DNA from: Halapricum hydrolyticum | Lineage (GTDB): Archaea; Halobacteriota; Halobacteria; Halobacteriales; Haloarculaceae | Assembly: GCF_025517535.1 (NCBI RefSeq) | Contig: NZ_JAOPKC010000007.1 | Span: forward strand, 1 to 64,000 | Length of the DNA stretch: 64,000 nucleotides | Direction: 5' to 3' | In this document: one piece after another, positions 22,349 through 31,644 of the stretch | Layout of the letters: every line of letters begins with the position of its first letter | How positions within the stretch are numbered: the stretch's first letter is position 1 | Notes under the pieces: model-generated | The model's input: only the letters and a program-made list of their open reading frames with translations | What the model was told of the DNA's origin: nothing | Database searches by the model: none | Program-made: the position numbers and the translations under genes

Positions 22349-25252
22349 TTAGGCATGGTCACCGAGTTCGGTCTGTTCGGCCCTGTCTTCTGAGACGTCA
22401 GTGAAATCAGTGGGGGTGAATTCGAGACCAAGTGCGTCGTGGGTTCGACCTAAGGCGAGGTCACGAGCGGCTTCCCATTCCGAACTCCTCTGGGGAAGAA
22501 CTTGCAGGAGAGCTTTCAGTGTTGCCTTGAAGCCCGCGTCTGTGTCGAAGTTGCGTTCTTTGAGCCAATCGATCGCGACGTCCTCGCCCTGTTTCTCGTA
22601 GACGTGCATAGCGGCGTGAACCGCATCGAGGGCGATCGTGTAGGACAGCGCTTCAGGATCGACGGGCGTCCGGTTAGATCTCTCTTCGGGTGGCAGAGTG
22701 ATGTCTTGGACGCGGTCCTCATGAGTTTTCAGCTGAATATCCCCACGTTTCTTCCCCCAAATTTTCGTAGATCGCTTAATATCGTCAATGTCGACACCAA
22801 TACCGAGCCCCAGCTGATGGCCGTCATCGTAATGGAAGGTGTCGGATTCGTGAACCAGCCAGGAGAGGATATACCACTCTGTAATGTCATCCAAGTCGTC
22901 TAGTCGCTCGCCTTCAAGATATTCCTCGACGAGGACTCGCGTTACGGCCTCGCGTGCTTCTTCTAGAGCTCGCCGTGGAGGAATCTCATTATCTTGGTCG
23001 TCGACGACAGGATAGGCATCTGCGTAAACTTGCAGTGTCGGCCCGAACGCCGAAATGATGACGTCTGTTTTCGTCAGAGAGAGGCCAGCATCAAGCAGGT
23101 CTCTCGCTGCCTCTTTCGCTACTTCACGGGTCTCAGCACGGACATCGCTCCACAGGGTTGGAACCGCTTCAGATTCCGTCTTACTATCGTGCGGTTTTCT
23201 CCCTGTGAGCAGCAGAGTACTGTCAGCTGAACCTCCACCACGGGTGTCGGTCCGCTGGGGCATCTCGCTAGTGATCGGGTGGGTTGATGTGATAGTGAAC
23301 CCAGATCGAATCAGCGACTTTGTGAGAGTGTCCCAGGCACTAGACTCCTTATGGGTGAACATGACAGTCATCACACCGCCGGGCTCGAGAACACGGTAGA
23401 GTTCTTGGAAAATCTCCGCCATCTTGTTCTCGTAGTCCTCGGCAGCTAATTCGGACTTAGATTTGGAATCCGAAGCGACCTCCTCGTATTCGGCCACATT
23501 GGCAACCGCCTCTTGGCTTTTGTCAGTAAGGTCGTCAGTGAATACTTCTGGATGAATATCTTGGAGATACTCTTTGAGCCAAACATAACTCATATCAGAC
23601 ATTTCAGAATAGATGATGCTATCGTAGTATGGGGGGTCAATAATAATGGATTGGATAGAATCCGAGTCTATCGGTAGATCTGCCGCGTCCCTCTGTGAGA
23701 TTTGAACATCATCAGCATCTTCATCTTCCAGATATGTGGCTATCTCTTCGTAAGAGTCTCGAACACGGTCGAGATGGTCCTGGTGGTCTTGGTTGCCTGC
23801 AGCAGGATTGTTCTCTACGAAAGCCCATTGGAGAGTAAAGTGCTTACCACCTAATGCATCGCCCAGAAGCCCATTACTTGTGTCTAGGGGCGAGAATCGT
23901 GTATTTCTGTCGATGACTTTGCTAGCTACCAAGGACAGTATTGTGAGCACCGCCTCAGCTTTCTGTTCATCATATTGGTTGAGTATCTCCTCCTGACACT
24001 GCTTGTATGCTTGGAGATATTCATACTGGGTTACAAGTTGTCTTGGAGTGAAAGCATCTCTCCACTTTGTAACGCCGTAAGGACCTGCTCTATCTTCATC
24101 GCCAATATATCGCTTGACGTCAAGGAGTGTACTTAGCTCAAAGTCTGTGTCAATACGATCTGCGGCTTTAGATTGTGCTTTGTAGTCTGCTTGTGTGGGT
24201 GCTCGCCAAGCAGTTCCACCGGATGATTTCTCATATTTCACCCCATAGATCTCGTATCTGAATTCGGAATCGCGAATTCTGTCTTGTATTGCATCCGATT
24301 CCATCACGATTCCACAATTCAGGCACTCAGCACCACTACGAGTATGGGGGCCGTCCTGCGGATTGTACTCAGATTTCTTGACATCGTCCGGTAGCCTAAC
24401 GACCTCGTACTCAATCTCAGTCCCGTCCTCGGATACGGAAGGACGTGCTGCAACTCCTTTCGAGGAGGATCGCTTCTGTAGCCACCATTTCTTTGCCATA
24501 GGGATATCGCAACCACACTCCGGGCAGTCTACTGCATAGGTACAAGCATAGTGTGAGGGGGTCTGACGTTCACCCTCGCTGGGGAAATAAGGTTCAAGCT
24601 CCTCCTCAGCGAGTTCATCAATTCGGTCACCCCACCGATTGAGTTCGCTCTGGAGAGAACCAACACTCGGCGCATACTCAAGAAGAACCTTAAGCATCAC
24701 AGTCGGGACGGGATTGAGTTCGTTCGCTGCTGTCGGTAGGCCATAGCGCAGAGATTCAAACGGAATAACGCCCCCACCGGCAGTCGGGTCTAAGACAGTA
24801 GGTAGCTCTCCGTCCCAATGCTCCCGAAGCAACTCGTGCATCTCCGCTTTCTCATCTGTAGTCGGTGTCCGAGTGTACGGGCGAGGATATCCGTAGTGGT
24901 CCTCTAAGTTTCCATCCCGATCATCTTCAGTACGCTTCTTTTCTGCCACGTATTCCTCAATATCGACGTCGATTTCGTCACGAGGCTTGATCTGCATCCA
25001 ATCCAGCAGCGTGTTGGCGTCCACCTCTGGAGGAAGTATGGACGCAAGGATAGCCAGTCTAGAAGCTGGAGTTGGACGACGTGCAAACCATGGGTGAAGA
25101 TACCGATGAGGCGGCATAAAGTAGGGGTTAGCCTCTTTCAGATTCTCGATGCCAACCGCCTTCAGGGGGAGGTTCCCCTCAATTGCGACACGCTTCAGCT
25201 CCGAATCACTGTCCTGGCTTTCGGGATTTTGGCTCATCGTTAAATCACTCAA
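22349..25252 (-). CDS. DUF1156 adenine-type DNA methylase of the Hma-like operon
   Basis: The 967-residue protein opens with the DUF1156 signature region (LPLKAVGIENLKEANPY, HPWFARRPTPASRLA). Methylase motifs follow: DPTAGGGVIPFE (SAM binding, about 156) and DPPYYDSIIYSEMSD (catalytic DPPY, about 539), with zinc-type pairs CPECGCDIP and ECLNCGIV between. DPPY enzymes methylate an exocyclic amino group, so it probably marks host DNA as self. The start overlaps the preceding gene by eight bases. The central part (roughly 23.4-24.6 kb) is visibly AT-richer than either end and than neighbouring genes, suggesting exchange of the target-recognition region. Confidence 0.88.
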   Translation of the reverse strand: MSDLTMSQNPESQDSDSELKRVAIEGNLPLKAVGIENLKEANPYFMPPHRYLHPWFARRPTPASRLAILASILPPEVDANTLLDWMQIKPRDEIDVDIEEYVAEKKRTEDDRDGNLEDHYGYPRPYTRTPTTDEKAEMHELLREHWDGELPTVLDPTAGGGVIPFESLRYGLPTAANELNPVPTVMLKVLLEYAPSVGSLQSELNRWGDRIDELAEEELEPYFPSEGERQTPSHYACTYAVDCPECGCDIPMAKKWWLQKRSSSKGVAARPSVSEDGTEIEYEVVRLPDDVKKSEYNPQDGPHTRSGAECLNCGIVMESDAIQDRIRDSEFRYEIYGVKYEKSSGGTAWRAPTQADYKAQSKAADRIDTDFELSTLLDVKRYIGDEDRAGPYGVTKWRDAFTPRQLVTQYEYLQAYKQCQEEILNQYDEQKAEAVLTILSLVASKVIDRNTRFSPLDTSNGLLGDALGGKHFTLQWAFVENNPAAGNQDHQDHLDRVRDSYEEIATYLEDEDADDVQISQRDAADLPIDSDSIQSIIIDPPYYDSIIYSEMSDMSYVWLKEYLQDIHPEVFTDDLTDKSQEAVANVAEYEEVASDSKSKSELAAEDYENKMAEIFQELYRVLEPGGVMTVMFTHKESSAWDTLTKSLIRSGFTITSTHPITSEMPQRTDTRGGGSADSTLLLTGRKPHDSKTESEAVPTLWSDVRAETREVAKEAARDLLDAGLSLTKTDVIISAFGPTLQVYADAYPVVDDQDNEIPPRRALEEAREAVTRVLVEEYLEGERLDDLDDITEWYILSWLVHESDTFHYDDGHQLGLGIGVDIDDIKRSTKIWGKKRGDIQLKTHEDRVQDITLPPEERSNRTPVDPEALSYTIALDAVHAAMHVYEKQGEDVAIDWLKERNFDTDAGFKATLKALLQVLPQRSSEWEAARDLALGRTHDALGLEFTPTDFTDVSEDRAEQTELGDHA

Positions 25253-25886
25253 TATGGTCCGTCAGCAACACTCGAAGGGCCTTTTCGCCGTTCGGACTCG
25301 ACGGAGACCGACACTTTGCGTACCAGTAGTAACACTCCTCATCGCTCATCCGTGCAACGCCGCGAGCCAGCGACCGCATCCGGTCGATACGTTGGATCGG
25401 CTTCACGCCACGGAAGGCAACAGCAAGCCGGACGCCTGCCGTTTCGGGTAGGAACACGAACCCAGCCCCGCCAGTGAGAACTTCTGATGAATCTCCTGGC
25501 GTGCCTTCAATCGCCTCCCGGACGACGTCCTGGAGCGCACGGACGCGGGTCGGGTCAAGCCGTGCGACCTTTGCGCCGGCCCACTCATCCCACGTCCAAC
25601 CATCGAGCTTGGATAGGAGGTCGTCCCCAGCAATGTCCGAGACGAGATCCTCGACTGGTGTGATACTCAGCGAACGACCATCCCGCTCCAGGCGATCACG
25701 ACGGGCTTCAGCCTGTTCGCGAGGGAGTAGTTCATGCAGCGTCCACTCTCCGCCGCCGTCTGTCTCTCGTCGGACGAGTGTGAACGTCGGGCGGCCACCG
25801 AACATACTCGTCCCGTAGCGAACCAGCCGATCCTCCTCTGTCCCCTCGGCGGGTGAGGTCTCAAATTCCGAACCGCGACTCGCCAT
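25245..25886 (-). CDS. Small operon-specific protein of the Hma-like system
   Basis: The 213-residue protein has no motif I recognise. It is basic-acidic mixed, with a WTWDEWAGAKVARLDPTRV helix, a hydrophobic strand (GFVFLPETAGVRLAVAF) and a C-terminal section with ECYYWYAKCRSP. It starts one base inside the ATPase stop (25886) and its own stop overlaps the methylase start by eight bases. Such tight packing between the ATPase and methylase implies an obligate subunit, perhaps a linker or specificity factor. Confidence 0.7.
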   Translation of the reverse strand: MASRGSEFETSPAEGTEEDRLVRYGTSMFGGRPTFTLVRRETDGGGEWTLHELLPREQAEARRDRLERDGRSLSITPVEDLVSDIAGDDLLSKLDGWTWDEWAGAKVARLDPTRVRALQDVVREAIEGTPGDSSEVLTGGAGFVFLPETAGVRLAVAFRGVKPIQRIDRMRSLARGVARMSDEECYYWYAKCRSPSSPNGEKALRVLLTDHIE

Positions 25887-28800
25887 CAGACCGTCACCTC
25901 CGAGCTCGCCTGAATCGGGCCACGCCCTTCGACCCGAACGTCGATGTTGCCCGCATCGAGGTCATTATCGAGGGCAGCGAGAAGGTCGTCACCCTCGTCA
26001 GTAATCGGTTCGGGCTCGTCAAACTGGAAGCGGAACTGGATGGTTTCTCGATCATCGCCGAACGAGCCGGGCTGGTCGATCACGTCCCGGAATCGGCTCG
26101 GTGACCCCGTGAATTCCGCGCTGTACGTCCCGTCGTCAGTCCGGGTTTCGTACTGCATTCGAACCGTCACCGAGTCTTCGCGGGCTTTGAATCCGGGGCG
26201 TTGACTGATGAACTTGGCCGCTTGGAAAGGTTCGTCCCCACCGACCTGGATGGTCACCTCTTCAAGCAGCGGCGTCCGGTCAGTTCCGGCCTTCGATTCC
26301 GCATCGCGACGAACCTCTGAGAACGCCCGCGAAGCGGACATCATCTTCTTGCTCGCCTCCCAGGATTCGTCTGGCTGGCATTCCTCGCAGCGTCCGCGTG
26401 CGTCCAGCAGCTGCTCGCTAGCGACCTCTTTTCCGCAGGAGCTACAGGTCGTATCGGACTGGTGTTCCTCACAGTAGTAGGGTTCGCTTCCTTCTGGGTT
26501 TTCAACCTCCGCCCCACACTCGGCACAGGTAGCAACCGTCTGTTCTGGCCGGTCGATTTCGTCGAGGTGGTCGTCGACGAGCGCGTCGATATCTCGATAA
26601 ACGACGAATGCACTCCCGATTTGGACATCGCTGTCCCGAATCGAGGTCTCGACATCGGGAGATTTCGCGAACGGTTCCGGATGCGGCCACGTTTCAGGCT
26701 CCGCTGTCCCGACCCAGTACGCTGTCCCAGACTCGCCATCCCAGTATGCGTACCCGTGGTCACTAACGAGGGAGGAGACAGTCTCTCGAATCGGTTTTGT
26801 GCTGAAGAGGTAGTCCAGCCCCGGCTTCTTCGCGTATTGGTTGACCAGCGCTTCGGTGGACATAGCGTCCTGGGTCTGCTGCCAGAGTTTCTGTTGGACG
26901 TGAGCGGACCCACGAGCGCCGGCGTCGCGTTTCACGATCTTATCCTCGAGCGTTGTCTGGACAGCGTCGACCAGTGTCGTCCCGCCGTTGGATTCGGTCG
27001 CACCGATGGTGATGTGGGTAAGCCCGTCCCGGTCAGGGTAGTAGAGGTGCCGGTAGACGTTCCGAACGAGCTCTCCGAGCATCAGCTGTGCCTCGTCGCT
27101 CCGTTCTCGAAGCTCCTCGATTTGTTCCGAGGAGAGGTCGGCTTTCTGTTCGGGGCTATCAAGCAGGGCCTCTATAGCCTCGAGACGCCGAGCCTCGTCG
27201 ATTGCCGCATCCATTCGATCAGCGTCAGGGGCGAGGAACAGAGCGTAGTTCTTGTAGATTCGCGTCTCAGTCTCTCCCTCGTGTTTTGCGGCTTGCTGCT
27301 CGTAGAGCTGAGTCACACGATTTGGCGGCGTATCGCCGCCGTCTTCGACAGCAGCGGTGTCCGGATGCATCACCGCGAGCTTCGGCGTATCCGGGGTATC
27401 CGGTAAGTCCGCCGGCGATTCAGGGAACTCCACCGGCTGGAAGCCACCATCGCCGATTTCCTTCGAGGTGAGACGGTTCTGGAAACGCGAATGAGCGCTC
27501 GCTTCGGGAGTAGACTCGATCCGCTGGTCGATGATCCGGATCAGATTTGGTTCTTGCTTGAATCGGAGGCGCTCTTCCTCGTAGAGGAAGTAACACGCGA
27601 CGTCCATATCGTCGCCCCGGAGTGCGGATAGGGCGGCATCGTAGTCGTCGAAGTTCAGATCGGGGTGGCCGATAGCGAGGTTCAGATCGGCGTGAGTTAG
27701 GCCTGCAGCCTGTTCTCCGTATGCAAGGCTGTGCCAGAGAACTGTCGTCGTCAGATGGGTACCGAGAGGTGGGAGACCGTTTTCGGTCCATTTTCGGTCC
27801 TCAAGCTGGGCGTGCGCGGTACCATCGTCGTCGTAGATGTCGGCGGTCACTGCGGGACCGAGATCGACGAAGTCGAATAGGCGCTCACGAAGGATCGTCT
27901 GAATCCCACCGCCAGGATCGTCATCAGCGACTGTGAGGTCGTAGATCCGAATCCAGTGGCGGTCGTAACTGTCGGGCTGGTGATTCCAGAGGTAGTAGAC
28001 GGCTCGAGCAAGCAAGCGGAGGGCATCACGCGTGCGCTGGAATCGAGGGATTGTATCGATCTTGTCCGTGAGAGCGTCGATTAAGGAGGGATGGAAGGGG
28101 TACTCGCGAGCGAGAACATCCACGTAGCCAGCGTCGGTGGCTTCCTGTGGATACTGCCGGTCTTCCTGATCATAGAATTGGAAGTATGAGTCGGCGGCTT
28201 CGCGCGCGGCGTTTTCTGGAACTTCCGAGAAGAGACGGTGTTGAAGGACTTGTCCGATCTCGTTTTCGTCGGTCGGTGTGACCGTCTTGTGCTGCCGCCG
28301 GCCAATCTCATTGACCTCCTCAATGTGATCACGGACGCCATCACGAACCCGGTCAGCCTGCTCACCAAAGGCCGTATCCGCGATAGAGTAGACGACCGTG
28401 ACGTGCTCCGATTCGGCAGCCGCTTCGAGGAGCGCCATCACGAACGAAAGCGTCTGATCGGCGAGCGTCTTGTCGCCGACAGGCGTGCCCGCGGCTTTGT
28501 TCATGTAGTCGGCGATTTCGTCGATCAGAATGAGGGCCGGCTGGTCGTGCTGAGCGAAGAGTTTCGAGAGGGTCCCCTCACCGGGGGCGTCCCGGTCTTG
28601 GTCGTAGTCCTTGAGGTACTCGTAGCCATCGAGCCCATAGAGCTGGTACGCGAGTTCACCCCACATCGTCCGGGTATTCGGAGCATCCGGATCGTCGTCG
28701 GCATGGCGGGCATCCTTGCTATCAGCCTTCGTTCCGATGAAGACCCCCGTCGCAATATCGAGGCCCTCTGCCACCGCATCTTGATAGTCGGCCGCAAGCT

Positions 28801-29185
28801 CCTCGTCGCCGTCCAGCAGGTAGTGCGAGAGGTCGTCAATATCTACGGGGTTCTCAGCAAGATGGTAAGAGGCGATGAGGTCGTGCGTTTTCCCACCACC
28901 GAACCGTGTGTCGAGACAGAGAATGCTCGAAGTATACGAGCCGGGGTCGTACTTTGTGGTCGCCAAGAAACGCCCCGTGAGATTGGAGAGCAGCGTGCGG
29001 AGGCCCTCCGTGGGATAGGTCATATCGTAGAACGAGTCGGGGTCTCGATAGACTGGTGCTGCCTTCTCAGGGTTGTGGACGACAGTCGAGAGTTTCGCAG
29101 CGAACTGTTCCTCCTGGAGCGAGCCGTCTAAGACGTCGTCTCGTGGCTGACAGCTTTCGAAGAGAGAGGGGTACTCACTACTCAT
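25886..29185 (-). CDS. DUF499 ATPase of the Hma-like operon
   Basis: The 1099-residue protein has the DUF499 layout: Walker A DTRFGGGKTH (about 97), Walker B ALILIDEIADYM (about 218), an arginine/sensor region, and near residue 890 two zinc ribbons (CAECGAEV...CEEH and CSSCGKEV...CEEC). The last 100 residues are beta-rich. DUF499 proteins resemble the PglY/BrxC ATPases of BREX-type systems, which are thought to sense invading DNA and regulate the methylase and effector. Its start lies eight bases inside the end of the AbrB-like gene. Confidence 0.88.
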   Translation of the reverse strand: MSSEYPSLFESCQPRDDVLDGSLQEEQFAAKLSTVVHNPEKAAPVYRDPDSFYDMTYPTEGLRTLLSNLTGRFLATTKYDPGSYTSSILCLDTRFGGGKTHDLIASYHLAENPVDIDDLSHYLLDGDEELAADYQDAVAEGLDIATGVFIGTKADSKDARHADDDPDAPNTRTMWGELAYQLYGLDGYEYLKDYDQDRDAPGEGTLSKLFAQHDQPALILIDEIADYMNKAAGTPVGDKTLADQTLSFVMALLEAAAESEHVTVVYSIADTAFGEQADRVRDGVRDHIEEVNEIGRRQHKTVTPTDENEIGQVLQHRLFSEVPENAAREAADSYFQFYDQEDRQYPQEATDAGYVDVLAREYPFHPSLIDALTDKIDTIPRFQRTRDALRLLARAVYYLWNHQPDSYDRHWIRIYDLTVADDDPGGGIQTILRERLFDFVDLGPAVTADIYDDDGTAHAQLEDRKWTENGLPPLGTHLTTTVLWHSLAYGEQAAGLTHADLNLAIGHPDLNFDDYDAALSALRGDDMDVACYFLYEEERLRFKQEPNLIRIIDQRIESTPEASAHSRFQNRLTSKEIGDGGFQPVEFPESPADLPDTPDTPKLAVMHPDTAAVEDGGDTPPNRVTQLYEQQAAKHEGETETRIYKNYALFLAPDADRMDAAIDEARRLEAIEALLDSPEQKADLSSEQIEELRERSDEAQLMLGELVRNVYRHLYYPDRDGLTHITIGATESNGGTTLVDAVQTTLEDKIVKRDAGARGSAHVQQKLWQQTQDAMSTEALVNQYAKKPGLDYLFSTKPIRETVSSLVSDHGYAYWDGESGTAYWVGTAEPETWPHPEPFAKSPDVETSIRDSDVQIGSAFVVYRDIDALVDDHLDEIDRPEQTVATCAECGAEVENPEGSEPYYCEEHQSDTTCSSCGKEVASEQLLDARGRCEECQPDESWEASKKMMSASRAFSEVRRDAESKAGTDRTPLLEEVTIQVGGDEPFQAAKFISQRPGFKAREDSVTVRMQYETRTDDGTYSAEFTGSPSRFRDVIDQPGSFGDDRETIQFRFQFDEPEPITDEGDDLLAALDNDLDAGNIDVRVEGRGPIQASSEVTV

Positions 29186-29405
29186 CGATTTCCTCCGTGG
29201 GTGAGGAATCAGCTTCTGGTTTGGATACGATTACGAATTCACACTCCGTGCTGTTCTCGATAATCGCCTTGGCGATCCCCTTCGACTCCGCGACATCGAC
29301 CTTGATAGCGTCCCCAACCTCCGCATCGAATTGGTCGAGTTCGGGTCCCGACAGATTCACCCGACCCGATTGGCCGGTGTTCTGTCCAATTGTCTTCTGA
29401 GTCAT
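29178..29405 (-). CDS. AbrB/SpoVT-like small protein leading the Hma-like operon
   Basis: From the ATG at 29405 the product is 75 residues. It has a swapped-hairpin beta pattern (SGRVNLSGPELDQF, GDAIKVDV, EFVIVSKPE) like AbrB-type DNA-binding or antitoxin domains. A TTATAA box at 29435-29440 places the transcript start about five bases upstream; a GTG at 29417 would be upstream of that. Its end overlaps the ATPase start. It is likely the operon autoregulator, by analogy with first-gene AbrB proteins. Confidence 0.65.
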   Translation of the reverse strand: MTQKTIGQNTGQSGRVNLSGPELDQFDAEVGDAIKVDVAESKGIAKAIIENSTECEFVIVSKPEADSSPTEEIDE

Positions 29406-29434
29406 CTGGATAGTCACATCACCTAGCGGGAATG

Positions 29435-29440
29435 TTATAA
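29435..29440 (-). promoter_or_regulatory. TATA box of the Hma-like operon
   Basis: TTATAA on the minus strand, about 27 bases before a start near 29410. It is the only clear promoter seen for the five overlapping genes down to 18381. Confidence 0.55.
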
Positions 29441-29548
29441 CCTTTACTTAGTCTAAGTCCCCGATTTGTAGTATGTGGGTTCTTCTATAGCCCCTCCCCC
29501 CACTACCCCCTGAATACTAAGTGACTGGGGGTAATCGGTCTACTCACA

Positions 29549-30523
29549 ATGCAAATTAATCGCGGTCCTCGCGACCACCGGTATGGGACGTACTGGGAAC
29601 GTATCCCGGAGTGTATGCCGAGGCACGTTCCGCTAGCAGAACTGGAAGACTTCTCCATACCCCGTAAAGAGAGGGGAGTACCCTCTAGAGAAGAGTTCCC
29701 CTATCCAGTAGTCCCGGTCACCGACCAATACCAGTTACATCTGTTTCCGGCACCTGACCATATCCGGCCGATGCTGGTTCGGCTCACCGATGGCGAAGTG
29801 CTCACCGATGGTCACGAACCGTACGGATTCTGGTTGACCGTCGATGGGATTGCCGAAGCCCGAGAGACACTCATCGCACAGGCAGAGAACTATACGAACC
29901 AGACGGCCCCTCAAGAACTCGGAACCGCCCTCGAAGACGCACTCACCACAGATGAACTGCTACACGACATCTTCTCAGAGCAACTCACTGAGAAGGTCCG
30001 TCCACCGACCGTTCGTTGGCTTCGTGACCGTACAAAGTCTGTCAGCGCAGACACTGTCGAATACACCGGAGGAGCGTACGTCAAAACGGAGTGGACCATC
30101 GAGTTGAAACCTGAATCAAACAGGGGGGAGCGATCCCCACGGACACTCGAGTTCCACACCGATGACCTCATCCAGCAGGATTCGCAACGGTTCACGGTTG
30201 ATTACCGGCAGCTCTTCCGCCAGCAAATTCGATGCTCAAACACCTGGTGGACGGATCTCAGCAGATACTGGATCTCCTCGGCAACGGTCGAAGATATTGT
30301 AGACGACGATTATCCCACAGAAGACGAATCTGCATTCTCGCTCCGCCAATCGGGAAAGGCGAAGTACCACCTCGTACGGAATGAAACGGGGACGACCGTC
30401 TGTGGTCATGAAGCCCGTTCAGGCGACACCCGGCAATTCTCCCTAGATACGCTCCCGATGCCAGCGGCACTCTGCAATCATTGCTCCAGAGAAGTCAAAC
30501 GACACCTGATTCCCAGAGAATAG
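29549..30523 (+). CDS. Unrecognised protein with C-terminal Cys/His motif
   Basis: The 324-residue protein starts MQINRGPRDHRYG and is divergent from the Hma-like operon. The first 100 residues are proline- and aromatic-rich; the middle is helical (LTTDELLHDIFSEQL, RPPTVRWLRDRTK). The end has TTVCGHEARSG followed by ALCNHCSREVKRH, a likely zinc site (C-x-H and C-x2-C). Nothing identifies the family. Position beside the defence operon makes an accessory role possible but unproven. Confidence 0.6.
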   Translation: MQINRGPRDHRYGTYWERIPECMPRHVPLAELEDFSIPRKERGVPSREEFPYPVVPVTDQYQLHLFPAPDHIRPMLVRLTDGEVLTDGHEPYGFWLTVDGIAEARETLIAQAENYTNQTAPQELGTALEDALTTDELLHDIFSEQLTEKVRPPTVRWLRDRTKSVSADTVEYTGGAYVKTEWTIELKPESNRGERSPRTLEFHTDDLIQQDSQRFTVDYRQLFRQQIRCSNTWWTDLSRYWISSATVEDIVDDDYPTEDESAFSLRQSGKAKYHLVRNETGTTVCGHEARSGDTRQFSLDTLPMPAALCNHCSREVKRHLIPRE

Positions 30524-30596
30524 CTGAACACGATAGAATCCGGCGATCCGCAACACCTGTTTAAACCAGCCAGAAGCGGTACAGCACCAGAATATT

Positions 30597-31079
30597 ATGA
30601 CGTTCCAGTCGTGGTATCTTCGTATGAGTATTCCCGATCTCGCCCCGATACGGGAGTCTCTTGATGCCAGAATCGAGGAGCTGGAAGAGGAGCAAAAACG
30701 ACAGGAAGAGCGGCACGAAGGAGATGGAAGCACACCGGCGGTCTGGGACAAGGTGGAACCGAAAATTCGGAGGGATGTCGTGGAGGATTGCCAGGAGGAT
30801 CTTGATGGCGTGGACGAACAAGACGAACTTCTCCGAATATTGGCAGAATGGCGCCGTAACGAAAATCGAGAGTGGGAATTCAACAGGAACAGTTCCACGG
30901 TAGAGAACGAACGAAACAACATCAAGACGGCTGAAATTCGGATCTGGAAGGAGGAGCTCATAGAACTAATTCCCGAGGCCGAATTCAAGACCTGCGGCCT
31001 CTGTGAGTCTCTTCAAATGCCAAAAAGCGACCGGCGAAAGAGTCGAGGGTACGTATGGGAATGTCCTGACTGCTTCTAG
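30597..31079 (+). CDS. Coiled-coil protein with C-terminal zinc ribbon
   Basis: The product is 160 residues from the ATG at 30597 (another at 30624). It has a charged coiled coil (SLDARIEELEEEQKRQEER), a second helical section, and a terminal ribbon CGLCESL...WECPDCF with two C-x2-C pairs. A TTTAAA element lies about 35 bases upstream. No family is recognised; the build suggests a nucleic-acid- or protein-binding adaptor. Confidence 0.55.
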   Translation: MTFQSWYLRMSIPDLAPIRESLDARIEELEEEQKRQEERHEGDGSTPAVWDKVEPKIRRDVVEDCQEDLDGVDEQDELLRILAEWRRNENREWEFNRNSSTVENERNNIKTAEIRIWKEELIELIPEAEFKTCGLCESLQMPKSDRRKSRGYVWECPDCF

Positions 31080-31125
31080 TCTGGGCCCACGAACATCTAT
31101 TATACTGACGACAAGAGGGGGGAGT

Positions 31126-31485
31126 ATGGGCGCATCTGATTGGGCTGGCAGGATGTGTATGCGACTAGAAGAGGAGTTTGACATAAGCGAGGACCGGGCC
31201 CTCCGTATCACGACACTCGTTCGGCTACTCCGAGGGGAAGGATATGAGGGTGTCTTTGGCGAGTACGGAAGCGAACGACACCAGAAACTCCAAGAGCAGC
31301 TGATCGACGAACTCGATAAGTCACTCCTCGAGCAGTCCGGCAATACGATCGAAGAACGGTGGAACAACTTGATGGATGAGCTGGACTGTCAAAGTCGCGC
31401 AGACAACGGAGTATACCTCATCCCCTGGAGTGAACACGAAGCCGACGACTGGCAAAATCCCGGTGTGACGAGTTCCCGCCCGTGA
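31126..31485 (+). CDS. Small acidic helical protein, unrecognised
   Basis: The 119-residue product starts at the ATG at 31126, which sits 26 bases after a TATTATA box (31098-31104), so the longer in-frame start at 31003 is rejected. It has a helix-turn-helix-like stretch (FDISEDRALRITTLVRLLRGEG) and then a helical acidic body. A small DNA-binding protein is possible; evidence is weak. Confidence 0.55.
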   Translation: MGASDWAGRMCMRLEEEFDISEDRALRITTLVRLLRGEGYEGVFGEYGSERHQKLQEQLIDELDKSLLEQSGNTIEERWNNLMDELDCQSRADNGVYLIPWSEHEADDWQNPGVTSSRP

Positions 31486-31503
31486 CCTGATTCCGGAAAT
31501 CCC

Positions 31504-31520
31504 GGAAACCTTGAGTTTCC
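31504..31520. repeat. GGAAAC-N5-GTTTCC inverted repeat upstream of the first orc gene
   Basis: Perfect 6-base arms, with further TTTCCGG/CCGGAAA steps nearby (31492-31508, 31580-31588). GGAAAC/GTTTCC cores occur in haloarchaeal origin recognition boxes, so this may be the binding site of the Orc protein encoded at 31645. Confidence 0.5.
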
Positions 31521-31644
31521 ACGAACAGGAATCGCGTTACTGCGCGAGGATTTAGTTAGGTTCGAGGGAGCTAAATGGGGTGTTTCCGGAAGCAACCCGG
31601 TCACGTTTTTAGTACTAGCCAGAAAACCAGTCTATCAAGCAACG

